This document shows, one piece after another, positions 45,247-57,549 of a stretch of DNA of 64,000 nucleotides (within the stretch, counting starts at the first letter, position 1; every line of letters begins with the position of its first letter). The notes under the pieces are model-generated. The model worked only from the letters and a program-made list of their open reading frames with translations, was not told the origin of the DNA and ran no database searches. Location of the stretch: positions 30,199,612 through 30,263,611 of the forward strand of contig OZ007569.1 of the NCBI GenBank assembly GCA_963931925.1. Direction: 5' to 3'. A program made the position numbers and the translations under genes. This stretch comes from Onchidella celtica. Taxonomy: Eukaryota; Mollusca; Gastropoda; Systellommatophora; Onchidiidae.

Positions 45247-47234
45247 TTCTTATATACCTGAGGACTCGTAAGAAAATCAACGCGTTATCTCAGTAGCTGC
45301 TAAGCATACAGCTTTCAAAACTGGCGTGAGAATTTCAAACTACTTGAATTTCGGCACGACTCCCTTGAAATTTAGCTTAATGAAAGCGTTGATGTGTTAG
45401 AAAATGTATTGTTTCGAATATTTCCCACTACCGGTTAGGCCTGGAATCATAGTTTTTAATCATGATGAGTTGCGCAACCGAACAGGAAAAGAAGAGCAAG
45501 ACCAGAGAGGATGCATTCTGTCATACTTATACCAGTACATACTCTCTGGCAAGACATGTTTTATTATTGAGATGTGTCCTTATTTGGAAGTCTATTTTGA
45601 TTTTCGGCCTTTTTTGTATGCGTTTTTTGCTTTTGTGTGTGCAAATGTGAGCATAACGTACATTTAATGTTGAATTGTTGTATGTTTTTTTATTATTATA
45701 AAACAGCGTGAATCAATTTGGCGGCGCAAAAATACATTTGTATGTTTTTGTGTGCTGTTCATTTTTCAAAACGTCTTTTCTCCCGTTCTAAACACCTTGA
45801 CGGACAGGCTATTTCCAAATCTGAAACGGATACAAGTTAAGTGTCCGGGTTTTTGAGAATTTTACAGTTTCTTCATTTGTTTAATTTTCTTTTCATACCG
45901 TCCTGTTTCAATCTTTTGGTTTCCCGAAGAAGGTCATTTGACCGAAAGCTAGGTTTGTCTTTCCTTTTCCTTTATTGTGTCGTTTGTGTATAATTTCGTG
46001 TCTGAAATTCTGCAACATACAACGTTTTCTCTTTCCCTCATTTTGACTAGTGTATTTTTGTAAGCCCATGCGAGACTGGTCTGTTCTGCCTGCAGTGGTA
46101 CGAATTGCCTGTTCCCATGACCTTTTCTCCCCTGGGTTTTAGCTTTAGAAAATGTGTATCACTAATGGTTCGGTGAGCAAAGCACTGATTTTTTACCTTC
46201 TGCTCGAGAACATCAAAATAATATCATGCGCCACTGATCGGCTTTATTGAAATAACATCAGTAAGGTTAACGCCAGCAAACCTTCGGATTGTGTTGTCAG
46301 TCTAGTCGGTGTATATAGGCTACATTTCCGATCAGGAAATCATCATTGTTCGTCGTCTGTAACTTTAACTACGGAACAGTCAGCCTTTGAAACTCAAAAA
46401 TGTTACGGGCTATTTGGACCATAAATAGTATACTCACATATTAGTCCATCGGGTCCCCTTTCAAAAATTACAATGCCTTGAGGCAAAACGTTTTTCAGAC
46501 TGGCGTATGGGCCAAATGTAATCGTAACCTTACTATGTATATCACCCATATGGCCCAATTTTGGGGTTTTGACCCAATCACATAGCCCTAAGTAAATCAG
46601 TTTTCAAAAAAGCTTTCTCACGGACAGAGCCACATTTGAGCTCATCTCTATTGTCCCCACCCTCCAATTCTCCCCTTTCACTACGTTGCTAATATGTTCT
46701 ACCCATAAATTTACACAGGTTAAATTGTGTTGGGCTTCTCTTATCATACAGGGCGAGACCATTCATTAGTAGCACTAACAGATTCGTGTAACCCCAATGC
46801 GACTGCTTTTCATTATAATGGGAGAGTGTTATATGAAAAAAAAAAAGTCCACGAAAGAAGTACTTAATGTTGTTTGCCAGTTTGTTTTTTGTACTGCGTT
46901 GTCACCAGTTTGTGGCTCAGACAGACCATCAATTTGAACACATGCGATAACTCAAATAATTACATTTTTGTCTTCTTTAATCAACGTTATAAACCTTGGG
47001 TGTATCGTAACTAGCCTGGTATTACTAAATGTTTAAAGTGTTTGTATATTTTCAGACACATTGTGTAATTCTATGTGGACGTCGTGACGTATGATATTTA
47101 AAAATACATATGCTGTGTGATTTTGCAGGGTTTGTTTTTGTGTTTCTCTCTTAGTCCTTCGGTCACGTGTCATAATGTTCATTCTTACTGTTCATTCTTA
47201 CATAGAAGTTCATTCTTACTGCTACGTCCTAACT
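45247..47234. other. Intergenic DNA
   Basis: No gene is supported. A hairpin GGTCATTTGACC flanked by GAAGAA and GAAA lies at 45928-45950 and is discussed as a possible ribozyme-like relic. Confidence 0.4.
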
Positions 47235-47583
47235 CAGTGTTTCTCAAAGTGGGGCGTGGCCATATTTTGGTGGGGCTTGGGACTTCATAAATGGGCGTAG
47301 GTTTTTTTCATAGGTGTCTGAATTTCAAAGTGTATTTTAATTTAACTGTATAAATTGTTGTTTATTTATGTCGTGTTGGTGGTTTCTTTGTTTACCTCGG
47401 ATTAAAACATCCAACTTGACAACTTCTTTGGAATGTATGCATATCGCTGAATGTGTACATTATCTTTTAAACCGTTTAGAATACTACATACTAACTTTGT
47501 CCGATCGTGGTGGAACGCTCAGTGGAAATTGAAGTGAGGCGTGGGACAGAAAAGGTCCTAGCTGAAAGAAAGTTGTCCAGCAC
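47235..47583. mobile_element. hAT-like non-autonomous element, copy 1
   Basis: It begins CAGTGTTTCTCAA and is collinear with 49265-49652 (GGGGCGTGGC, GGGACTT, TTTTTCATAG, GTTGTTT, GATTAAAACATC, TTTGTCCG, TGGTGGA). Its 3' terminus is decayed. Confidence 0.6.
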
Positions 47584-47989
47584 AATTCACATCACCATAT
47601 TTCGTTCCCGTTATATTATTACGACAGCTATTCTTGTGTTGTATACTTCATGAAGTTAGATTTATTATTGTATAGCAATATCAGCAGTTTGCAAACTTAA
47701 CAGGTCAAAGAAAACTGGTTCGGTCGGTGGCTATACTGTATACAGGCTTATTTTTACACTTTCAAAATAACATCTTCATGCAGAGCTGGTTATGAATACA
47801 AGATCTTCTTAAAGCCATGATGTGTAAAAAGCAAATCTGTTATTTAAGTTTTTATTATGCAGTAGGAAATCGCAGCGATTAAAGCACGGATCTGCGCCAG
47901 GCATTTAGAGAGACGTACATAAATGACACATGAATATGTCTACAGTAACATGAAGCATAATGCTGAAGCAGTAGCGTGGGAATTTAGAC
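47584..47989. other. Intergenic DNA
   Basis: No feature is seen. Confidence 0.4.

Positions 47990-48082
<93 letters not shown>
47990..48082. repeat. CT microsatellite
   Basis: CTCT repeats with few interruptions. Confidence 0.95.
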
Positions 48083-48083
<1 letters not shown>

Positions 48084-48293
48084 CTATTTCTGCTTACCGC
48101 TCTTTCCTCCATGCTCAAGTAAACAAACACTCTAACAGACAGGCTACAGAAGAACAGACAGACAGATTTCCCCACTCTCTGTCTCTCTCCTCTCTGTCTT
48201 TTTCTGTTTACCCTTATCTCTTCCATGTACAGGTAAACTCTAACAGACACACACGCACAACACAGACGCACACACAGACTTTTAGATGATGGA

Positions 48294-48362
48294 TTAGGTG
48301 GGTGGATGGATTGATAGGTGGATAGGTGGAGGGACGGAGGGAGGGATGGATGGATGGATGAA
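48294..48362. repeat. Short GGAT array
   Basis: Interrupted GGAT/GGTG repeats. Confidence 0.8.
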
Positions 48363-48544
48363 GCTTGTGACAACACCCCCTGGCCCCATTATTTCTCCTA
48401 ACCAGAGATGTAGCGTGTACGTAGATATGACAGATTTTTACACAAGAAAAAGTAAAAGTTTACCTGGAGGTGTTGGGTTTATCTGCATTTGCATCGTTGA
48501 GCATTCACCATGCAGTTCTGCCGTGTGTCGGGAACACACCGTAT

Positions 48545-48930
48545 ATTTGTATTGTATACTTCTTTAATCCCATTTTGGGAAATTTGCCTTAGTGTCATTG
48601 TACCCCTGTTAGAGCTGGAGCAGACACATCGTCGCCACCCTGCAGCGGCAGTCGGAGGGTTTTTTCCTTGGCAGGGAGGGGGGGGGGGTGGGAGTGGCAG
48701 GGATTAGGTGTTGTGTTGTTTTTTTCCCTGTTCAGCCTGCTCATCTCGATTTCCAACTGCCAAGTTATCTTTAACGTGCCCGACGTGCCCTCCGAATTGT
48801 TCCTCCTTATCCGAGCAGACCAGGTGATCGATCAGGGACAGGAAAATATGGGAAAAATCCCAAAATTCCAACATACCTGCACCGACCGGGATCTTCGGCA
48901 TGAGAGGCGAGCACCTTGCCTCTAAACCGC
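48545..48930 (-). mobile_element. tRNA-derived SINE, copy 1
   Basis: On the minus strand it reads from a tRNA-like head (GCTCGCCTCTCATGCCGAAG, decayed B box) through CGGATAAGGAGG, CACGTTAAAGATAAC and TTGGCAGTTGGAAATCGAG to a tail GGGATTAAAGAAGTATACAA. It matches the plus-strand SINE at 59681-60150. Confidence 0.75.
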
Positions 48931-49264
48931 CGTAAATATGCCAGTCTAGGTCAAATAACACTTTTTAGAACACATGTACAAAGAAATGTGCTCCATCCTT
49001 CCATTGGGATAATAATAATGTTGTATGTCTAACAGGTTTCCTCAGGTCATCACAAATTAATGAAAATTGAACACAGTATAGCGCACAGTGCAACGCGGCC
49101 TATTATTTTGCGCCTCTTTCTAATTCCTGTTTTTTCTTTTTTTGATTAAACGGTGTTTTGTCGTAGCACTGCAACAGTTTCAAGCCTACGCCCCATGTTA
49201 CGGAACGGAGACTCTTGATGCATTCACATCAAAGACCATAATTATGTATGGTATATCTCTAGTG

Positions 49265-49652
49265 CAGTGTTTCTCAAGATGGGGCGTGGCAATATTTGAT
49301 TGGACGTGGGACTTTGGAACGAGGCATAGGGATTTTTCATAGAAATCTCAATTTCATGGTGTGTTAAAGTAACTTAATTGTATAGACAAACTGTTGTTTG
49401 TTTATGCTGTGTTGGCCGTGTCCTTGTTTAGCTGGGATTAAAACATCAAACTAAATTATTATTTTTTTTAATTAAAACATCTTTTGGATAAATACGTCAT
49501 ATTGAATGATATAAATAATTTAAATATTTTTTTGTTTGGTATATACAATATGTAAGCTTACTACTTTTGTCCGGTCATGGTGGAGTGCACGTTTATGGTT
49601 TAGAAAGATTTGAAGTGCTGCATGGGCCAAAGAAGGTTGAGGAACATTGCTG
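49265..49652. mobile_element. hAT-like non-autonomous element, copy 2
   Basis: It starts CAGTGTTTCTCAAGATGG and ends GGTTGAGGAACATTGCTG, ends that are inverted repeats of the CAGTG...CTCAA type. No 8-bp flanking duplication could be confirmed. Confidence 0.6.
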
Positions 49653-49984
49653 TAAATATTATCATGATGTTTAGGTTTCACAGAGCCTGGATTGAATTGG
49701 CAACATTTTCAATAGTTAACCTTAATGGTTCTGGTTTTTGCATAATAGGATTTCTAATAGAATTCTTATTTTTTTGCAAAAACGAAAGAAAAGCTAAAAC
49801 ATTTAGTTTTAAGTATTGTAATTTTGGAGATGTTCATTAATTTGTGAAAGAAACGAAAAAGACAGTAATGTTTTGGTCTTTATTTTAGGAGGTTCCCTGC
49901 TCTTGATCTTTACACTTCACTGTTCTTATTTTTATTTTTCTTGTTAATATTTTTGTGTGTTTTTTTGGTAGGTTGTTTTTTTTT

Positions 49985-50228
49985 TTTAATTTGCCCGGGC
50001 AGCGGCCTTGTTCGATCTGCTCTTCTCGATTTCCAACTGCCAAGGTATCTTTAACGTGCTCAGCGTGCACATGGGTCCTCCAAATTTTTCGTCCTTATCC
50101 GAGAAGGCTAGGTGCTAGATCCTACCTACCATAGGATCAGGGACAGGAATTTTACCCCGCACTGACCGGGAATCGAACCCGGTACCTTCGGCATGAGAGG
50201 CGAGCATCTTGACTCCAGACCAATGCGT
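49985..50228 (-). mobile_element. tRNA-derived SINE, copy 2 (best tRNA-like head)
   Basis: On the minus strand: ATTGGTCTGGAGTCAAGATG (A-box area), GCTCGCCTCTCATGCCGAAG, then the B box GGTTCGATTCC in a tRNA T-arm context, CTTCTCGGATAAGGACG, AGCACGTTAAAGATACC, TTGGCAGTTGGAAATCGAG. The 3' body after the pyrimidine tract is missing. Confidence 0.8.
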
Positions 50229-50655
50229 CCGCAAATAATTGTAATGTCTTTCGTGCCTGGATATTTAAGTCAAGTACGTTATAAATTTGTTAGAAAATTG
50301 CATGAAAATTACCGTCTTTCTGTTTTATACATGAATATAGTAAGCTTGTCAGGCTTATACAGGTCGAGAGGTAGTGCATCCGTAAATGATGGGGCTGGTC
50401 AGATAGGCCTATATAATCAGGGGGAAGTTATTGAGTTATATCGACATGTATAGTGTGTATTCACTGCGGAACACTGGCTGTATTCGTGTCTATTGACTGT
50501 GTGACACGGTGTATATTTAGACAGCGTGGTCTTAAAACTGAAAGCCAATATATATTTAGCACGAAGTTAGATCTATCCAAATGTCAGAGTTCGCCTTCTC
50601 TTCCTTGTTTCTCTTTACATGAGATACGCTCAAAATAAAGTACATGCAATACTGC

Positions 50656-50656
<1 letters not shown>

Positions 50657-50702
<46 letters not shown>
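50657..50702. repeat. GA microsatellite
   Basis: About 22 GA units. Confidence 0.95.
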
Positions 50703-50703
<1 letters not shown>

Positions 50704-50865
50704 GTTATAAAATGTTGATGACTTATTCCAGCTACTAACTAGGCTCTATTATGTTTCTTTTTTCCCACAATATTACATGGGAATTTATAATTTTAGTGAT
50801 CGCATCAGATTCCGTGGGAAGGTGGGGATGTAGAATTTCATGTAGAATTAGTATGAGAAAAAGAT

Positions 50866-51375
50866 ATTGGGGGGATGTTTTCAGTGGCCCTAACCGTGGA
50901 AGGGTAGGACTGATTTCAGAATAGAAGATGAATAGATAGTTTAGAATGATGATTTCAGCGGCAGCAGCTGTGAGAAGTTAGGGTTGTTTTCACAGTAGGA
51001 TATGAAAAAAGTGGCAGCAAGTGTAGAATGGCAGAGCTGATTTCAGGATAATAGAAAAGGAAAAAGATACAGAATGATTTCAGTGGTCGCAGATAGGAGA
51101 CCGTGTGGCTGATCCAGATCTCAATGTAAAAGTTTAAAAGGATTTTTTTTTTTTCAGAAGCAGCAACAACTGTAGGAAGACACTGGTTTCAGGATAACAG
51201 AAAGTGAAAGTATATTTTAGAATGATGATTTCAGTGGCAGAGACTGTGGGATGGTAGGACTGATTTCAGAATAATAGAAAATAAACATTAGTTTAGAAGG
51301 ATGATTTTCGTGACAGCAAATATGGGAAAGTAGAGCTGATTTCAGAACAAAATATATGCAAAGAGTTAGAGGGAT
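50866..51375. repeat. Minisatellite of about 75 bp, six to seven diverged copies
   Basis: Each unit contains GATGATTTCAGTGGCAGC-like text, then GGACTGATTTCAGAATA and AGAAAATGAAAA. Units start near 50877, 50952, 51011, 51079, 51153, 51229 and 51305; lengths vary from about 58 to 76 bp. Confidence 0.7.
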
Positions 51376-53060
51376 GGAAATTTGTATAGAAATATGTTCA
51401 GTTTTTATAGCTGTTAAACCATTATGTGCTAAAAAAATAACGGACATTCACGGCTATTAGAGCGCAACCTAAAGGCATGACGAGACTTTGTTTGGAGTGT
51501 ACGTGCGTCATCTCGTGTCTGTAATTAGTCATGATCAAACTGGAATAATCCAAATCGAAAGATACACATCCGCTTTGCTGTAATTGGACACTTCAAACAG
51601 AATAAATTAATGTGGGTCCGAACTAGGGGTTTAGCCATTATCACAACAGCAATGGGCCAATATGAAAAACGTCAACATTAATAGTGATACACGTGGTGAT
51701 AAGGTCTACTAAAGAAATATGAGAAATTTTGTTTTTGGACGATTGAAGTATAACATTAATACGGTATACTGTGGAAGACACTATGGTAAATCATGACAGG
51801 CAAAAGATAGTAATCAGGATAGTTAATTATAGGGTGTTTATTATTACTGTAATACTAGCTCTGAGGCACACATTCATTAATTATTATAACCTCTGGCCTT
51901 CCACCTTTACAGCATAGGGTCAGTAGCATGGTTTGTCTTGGTCAGTGGATCTCAGCCTGGAACACATGCAACCCCCCCCCCCAACCATCTTCCCTCAGGT
52001 TCACTTTTATAGACTTTGCTTCACACCCGCTCATGACCATTACAATTTATTGTGACTGACCATGATATGGACATGATCTTTTAAAGCTTGGAGTGCTGTT
52101 TTGCGTAGACACTGACAATATTTGACTGTATCACTGGCTACATAGCCTGTATATCCGAGTTCTAATGTATAAATAATTCTGCACCTGTTTTGTGTTGTTA
52201 ATAATAAAACCGCCACCAAACTTTTAAAATTTATTCCCATACTTGAAAACTTTATGTATGGTCCCCCTCCCCCTAACCCTCCCACCGTCGTTCCCAAACC
52301 TCCTCTCACCCTATGTGCGCTTTTCATATTTATGGAAGGGTTAATCTCCTCCCCCCCCCCCCCTCCAACTTTCTCCGAGTGTACAAACTGCTCGGATGGC
52401 CCCCTCGGTTGTGGTACAAAACGTGACTGATTTATACTGGAAAGAATAATTATCAAAATAGTGTAAATTATGCACAGATCCCCAAGAAGGAGAAGAAGCC
52501 AGGGATACAGTTTGCGAATAGAAGAACACAGGCTGCTAGCTAGCTGCCAATTTATCTGGACCAAGGATCCGCTGGTGGGCCTATAGATTGTATAACCATA
52601 ATAGACCTTAAATCACTATTGTCTCTCTACGTTTGCCCCGGGGCGTGCAGTGAAGGACACAGTGACAGAGGTCAACTGAGAGATACGCATTTGCCCTGGC
52701 GACACTTTTCTGACTGGATGATTTCTAACCTTTTAGCATAGCAGATCTTATGTTGAGTTTTAATAGTACGTACTTTTAAACAATATGTTTACATGACTTG
52801 CATAACAATTCGTGTGGATAAATTAACGAAGATAGATGTAGACACATTGTTGTTTTTTTTAAAATAATAACTGTAGTGATAGTGGAGCACAAATAATGTT
52901 GTTTTAGCGAAATCATTATTATATTAAATAATGTTATTCTCTGAAATATTTCTGTGTCCCCATACATTAACTCCTGCTCTGCCTTAAGAGATTATGTAAA
53001 AATCGGAATCTACAATGAAATTGGGTAGCACTTTGTGGCTTTCGAAATAAAAACATCATA
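51376..53060. other. Intergenic DNA
   Basis: No gene is supported. An isolated hAT-like terminus CAGTGGATCTCAGCCTGG lies at 51942; C runs occur at 51972-51981 and 52352-52364. Confidence 0.4.
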
Positions 53061-53165
53061 GCTATTGTTACGGAACAGTAGTATTTTACATTGAAAGCTA
53101 TGGTTCGCGGCGAACATAGGTCAGTATTTTCTCTATCTTGCTTTGACGATTCCGTCAAAACTGCC
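53061..53165. mobile_element. MITE family 2 copy, decayed
   Basis: GCTATTGTTACGGAACAG, GTATTTTACATTGAAAGC, GCGAACATAGGTCAGTATTT and TCTATCTTGCTTTGACGA follow the family order. Confidence 0.45.
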
Positions 53166-53580
53166 AAACAAGGCATACATTAATGACCGCTTCCATAATA
53201 AGTAAGCTTATTACGTACTGACATTTCGGTGTCACTTTCATATATTTGTTTACAACTCCCATTTAGTTCTGCATAAATCCGTACATAAGACATGTGTTTA
53301 TCATTATGTGAAGAATGTTGTCACAAGTACGTATTATACAGTCCCCAAGATTTTTTTTTTTTTCGGTAGGGGCACGTATTTTAGAGCCTTTTGTGATTCC
53401 AGAGCTAGAGAGCTTGTGCTGAAATACTCCTAACAACAGCCTTCAGTAATTATTCTTTCAAATTTTCTTTTTGTTTTCCTCTTTTTTTTTTTTTTAGGTT
53501 CAAAGGGTAGGGGGCAGGTTAGGGATTCGATAAGATTTAGGATTGAGGCTAAGGACGGTGTTAGGGATAGGTACGTATTC

Positions 53581-53617
53581 GTACGCGCCCCGAGCGCAAA
53601 ACGCTTGGGGCGCGTAC
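53581..53617. repeat. GC-rich perfect-type hairpin, 16-bp arms
   Basis: GTACGCGCCCCGAGCG pairs with CGCTTGGGGCGCGTAC around a 5-base loop (CAAAA), with one mismatch. Confidence 0.9.
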
Positions 53618-53739
53618 CTACTTATAACAACAACTATTTTTGCTCTTAAAGCTATGGTCACATGAAACTTCAATCCTCAATTTCTCAAAATTTAGAGGAA
53701 GGGAGACAGAACCTTGTCACTCTAAGGGAACGAAGCCTT

Positions 53740-53828
53740 AAAGTGTGCATTTGTTATACCTGTTCTAAGAGATCTCCAGTTTTTTTTTAGAAAATGGAGA
53801 TAGAACAAATAAGAACTAAAGTCGCGAA
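53740..53828 (+). mobile_element. MITE family 1, 3' fragment E
   Basis: GTGTGCATTTGTTATACC, AGAGATCTCCAGTTTTT and AAATGGAGATAGAACAAAT lead to the terminus AAGAACTAAAGTCGCG. Confidence 0.65.
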
Positions 53829-53929
53829 ATTCCCCCCCCCCCCCCCCCTGTTTTTTTAAAAAATTTATTTTGGCTGATTCATACCTTTGCCGAAATCTGG
53901 ACAAAATAATTGATCCCGGTGTAGCAGGC

Positions 53930-54090
53930 CAGATTATACCCCCGCCAGACTATACCCGGAGTTAAACTGGCCTAGCCCAGAATATCCCCCGGGGTATATT
54001 CTGGGCTAGGCCAGTTTATACCCCGGGGTTTACTTTGGGCTAGGCCAGACTATACCCCCCCCCCCCCCAGTCCAGATTATACCCCCTACT
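53930..54090. repeat. Short tandem/inverted array of CCAGACTATACCCC-like words with a 54-bp palindrome
   Basis: CCAGATTATACCCC, CCAGACTATACCC, CCAGTTTATACCCC and CCAGACTATACCCC alternate in both orientations. At 53964-54017 a palindrome with arms AAACTGGCCTAGCCCAGAAT and its complement has one mismatch. Confidence 0.85.
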
Positions 54091-55025
54091 TTTTTTAAAA
54101 AACAAGTCAAGACCGCAGTCTATTTCAACTTTAGTTTGAATTGTCCATTATCACTGTCATCAGATATCATAGTGAAGCATACATTTTTGACTTTTGTAAA
54201 TTATGATACATTTAAATGGAAATAAACATGCTTAAAAAGCATTGATATACAAAAGGATTGAAAATCCATTCAAACTGATATGATTAAACTTTAACACTAA
54301 TTTTACTTGTGTCCGTTGGTATTATTATTATTTTTGTTTTGGCACCACTGACATATACTTAGTGGCAAGGTATGAACTAATTATAAGACTCATAAGTGTA
54401 AAGTTATCTGAATCTTATTTTAATTTTTGAAAATCAGAAATGTGCTTGATATGTCAGAACAATTAGATCTACATACAAAGTTACACTGATGCAGAGCGGG
54501 AAAGAACACATAGAGAAAAAAACGGCAACAACATTTTAACAACCGAACTGGCAGATGGTGCAATTCCATCATCCAGCAGAGATTAAATACGTCACACAAA
54601 ACTAAATACATACTAAAATTGTTTCACATAATGAATTTAACCTGTCCAGATCCACTTGAAACGTTACAGAAAGCTAACCAGTAATACATGTATACAATAA
54701 TAACAATAAGAACACCAAATAATCTTATTTACTCTTGAAAATAAAGAGAATATCATCAATATCAGAATCATCATCATCTTGGAATAATACAAAGATGAGA
54801 GGGAATTATAAAAATGACCTACACATCATTCTAGAATCTATAAGCAGTAATAATATATGTGTGTATGTACCAAGTACATGTAAAAAAAAAATGTGTTAAA
54901 TCTTTTCAACTATTCAAGTAGAACTGGACTGAAAGCTTTAGTGAAGTAGCTTTGATAGTCATGTAGACTGACAGATTAAATCCACTGAGACAACAGTGCA
55001 TTGTAGAAAGTAATTACAGTATGTT

Positions 55026-55037
55026 ATGGCAAAAATT
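55026..55037. repeat. Target-site duplication of truncated LINE, left
   Basis: ATGGCAAAAATT here and at 56151-56162. Confidence 0.9.
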
Positions 55038-56013
55038 ACTGATAGTGAACTTCCTTGACTACGAGAAGGCCTTTGATAGCATCGATAGAGAAGGACTGTG
55101 GAGAATATTGAGACATTATGGAATCCCAGAGAAGATGGTGAATCTTATCAAGAGCATGTACGAGGGGACAAGTTGCAGAGTCGTACATGATGGTGAGCTT
55201 ACTGACAGCTTTGATATCAAGACTGGTGTTAGGCAGGGTTGTTTGCTGTCCCCATTTCTGTTTATCCTGGTGATTGATTGGCTTATGAAAGAAACCACCA
55301 ATGGAGGAAGAAATGGCATACAATGGACCCCATGGACACAGCTGGACGATCTAGATTTTGCAGATGACTTGGCACTATTGTCGCACACACACGACCAGAT
55401 GCAAGCAAAGACTACAGCTCTAAACAAAATTTCAGAATCTATTGGATTGAGGATACATCCCGCGAAGTCGAAGGTCCTAAAAATTGTTGCACCCCTAAGC
55501 GAACAAGTCACAGTAGGAGATCAACCACTGGAAGATGTAGAGTCCTTCTGCTATCTTGGTAGTATCATTGACAATAAGGGAGGAACAGAGGCAGAAGTCA
55601 AAGCACGAATTGGAAAGGCACAGGCAGCTTTCACATCCTTAAGCAAGATTTGGAGAACCAAGGATATATCTCTAAAAACAAAGCTGAGGATATTCAACTC
55701 GAACGTGAAGTCAGTCCTGTTGTATGGATGTGAGACTTGGAATGCGTCCCAGGCCTGCATAAAGAGAATCCAAGTTTTCATCAACAGATGTTTGAGGAAG
55801 CTACTTAAGATCAGATGGACAGACAAGGTCAGCAATGAAATTGTATGGAAAAGAACAAGACAGAACCCAGTCAGAGAGGAAATTGGTAGGAGGCGATGGA
55901 GATGGATCGGCCACACGCTCAGGAGGCCAGGAAACAGCATCACGAAGAAGGTATTGGACTGGAATCCCCAGGGCAAGAGATCAAGAGGAAGGCCGCGCGG
56001 AACGTGGAGATGA
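55038..56013 (+). pseudogene. Truncated LINE reverse transcriptase fragment
   Basis: The open frame covers the RT from just before FLDYEKAFD through LDFADDLALL to GRPRGTWR and ends at the same TGA (56011-56013) as the longer copy. It lacks the endonuclease and the first RT blocks, so it is not a functional protein. The in-frame tail after the TGA is also kept, to 56130. Confidence 0.9.
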
Positions 56014-56150
56014 GCCAGAGAAAATGATGTGCAACGAAGCGGAAAGACTTGGAATAATGTAAAGAGGCTGGCCCATGATAGAGAGGGATGGAAGGTGTTT
56101 GTTGGTGGCCTATACCCTGATCCAGGGTGAGAAAGGCAATGATGATGATG
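55038..56150 (+). mobile_element. 5'-truncated copy of the young RTE-like LINE
   Basis: It is collinear with 37329-38441 without indels, with about five mismatches in 1100 bp, and ends in ATGATGATGATG. A perfect 12-bp target duplication flanks it. It begins in the middle of the RT domain, so it was dead on arrival. Confidence 0.95.
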
Positions 56151-56162
56151 ATGGCAAAAATT
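56151..56162. repeat. Target-site duplication of truncated LINE, right
   Basis: Perfect copy of 55026-55037. Confidence 0.9.
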
Positions 56163-57549
56163 CGATGGATCATGTTGCGTGAACATTTCTTGTTAGTAAA
56201 TTCTTTGGCAGCGTATTTGTAGAAATGGATACATTTTATGTAGTTCATGGTTTAAGGCACTGGATTAGTTTCACTCATGTTGTAGTTGTTTTTGTAGTTG
56301 GTTGCCCATGAGTAAAATTTGCACTGTATTGTTTGTTTGGCACTGACATACACTTAGTCGCAATGGATGAAAAAATTTAACGGACTCATAAAAATGAAGT
56401 CATTTTAAAGATTTTTTTGTGTACAAATACACAGTTGTTAAATCCCTTGGCGAGGGACGTGTCAAGCTTAGGAAGGTAAAGACGGACAAGGTCTTTTTTT
56501 TAAAATTATTATTATTTCACTCGCGAGTGACATACCCTTAATCATTAAAATACATAAGTTCAATCTTTCAAAAGCCTTGCAAACTAATCCAGTGTCTTAA
56601 ACCGTAATGTACATGAAATGTATATATTTCTACAAATAACCTATCAAAGAATGATACTCACTAACAAGAAATACTGTTAATGTAACATGATCCATTGAAT
56701 TTTGCCTCAACATGCTATAGATCTAATTACCTTTTACAATGCACTACTTTTGTTTCAGTGGACTTACTCTGTCGGCCTACACAGCTGTCAAGGCCATTTC
56801 AATAAAGCTTTCTGTCCAGTTTTACTTAAATTTGAAAGATTTAACACGTTTTTTATATATAGATACATATATATTGCTGCTTATAAATTCTAGAATGATT
56901 TGTAGGCCTACGCTGCCATTTTTACACTCCCTCTCATATCTTTGCAATTTCCAAGATGATGATGATGATTCTGATATTGATATTTCTCTATATTTTCAAG
57001 AGTAAATAAGATGATTTCGTGTTCTTATTGTTATTATTACTGGTTAGCATTCTGTAACTTTTCAAGAGGATCTGGACAGATGGAGTTCATCAGTCGAAAA
57101 CATTTAGTGCCTATTTAGTTTTATGGCTGCTGGATAATGGAATTGCACCATCTGTCAGTTGGCTTATTATTATGTTTTTATTTATTTTTTTCTGTGAGTG
57201 TTCTTTTCTGGCCGGGGGAAGTAGGGGCGGTTGGGGGGGGGGGGGAGCAAAGGGAGAGTGGACGTTTGCTATGAAGGAAAGGATGGAAAGATCAGTATGT
57301 CGGCAAAACAACTTATATTATGGTCGACAGTTCTGTCTGTGATTTCTTTTCCTTTTCTTTTTCGCTTTCATTATCCTTTTTTCACTACTACTTTTCTTTG
57401 TCACTAGTAGATGTGACCTCATTAGGTCCATTCTTCTATGTGTGAACCTATCACCTACCTGATACATGGAATATTATCGATCTGACATGAACATTCTTCG
57501 CTCTTTTTCCCTCATCGATGTCTTTACTTTATTTTTTCTCTTTTCCTTC

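Larger units (their letters stand above)
54505..57213. mobile_element. Large foldback (inverted-repeat) element, interrupted by a LINE
   Basis: The left arm (54505-55037 plus 56163-56284, LINE removed) is inverted in the right arm (56575-57213). Matched pairs include GATGGTGCAATTCC at 54554 with GGAATTGCACCATC at 57138, the CCAGATCC/GGATCTGG segments, and GGATCATGTT at 56167 with AACATGATCC near 56689. About 290 bp lie between the arms. A stretch in this loop (56340-56430, CACTGACATACACTTAG) also repeats directly at 54347-54440. The arms are roughly 75-85% alike by eye, so the element is old. No transposase is seen. Confidence 0.75.

Noticed and set aside
50020-50228. A functional tRNA gene on the minus strand
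   Set aside because: The A and B boxes belong to the tRNA-like head of a SINE; the acceptor stem is not closed and the same body follows in the other copies.
52040-52564. 174-codon minus-strand frame
   Set aside because: It crosses poly-C/poly-G tracts that translate as Gly or Pro runs, shows no domain, and has no splice or promoter context.
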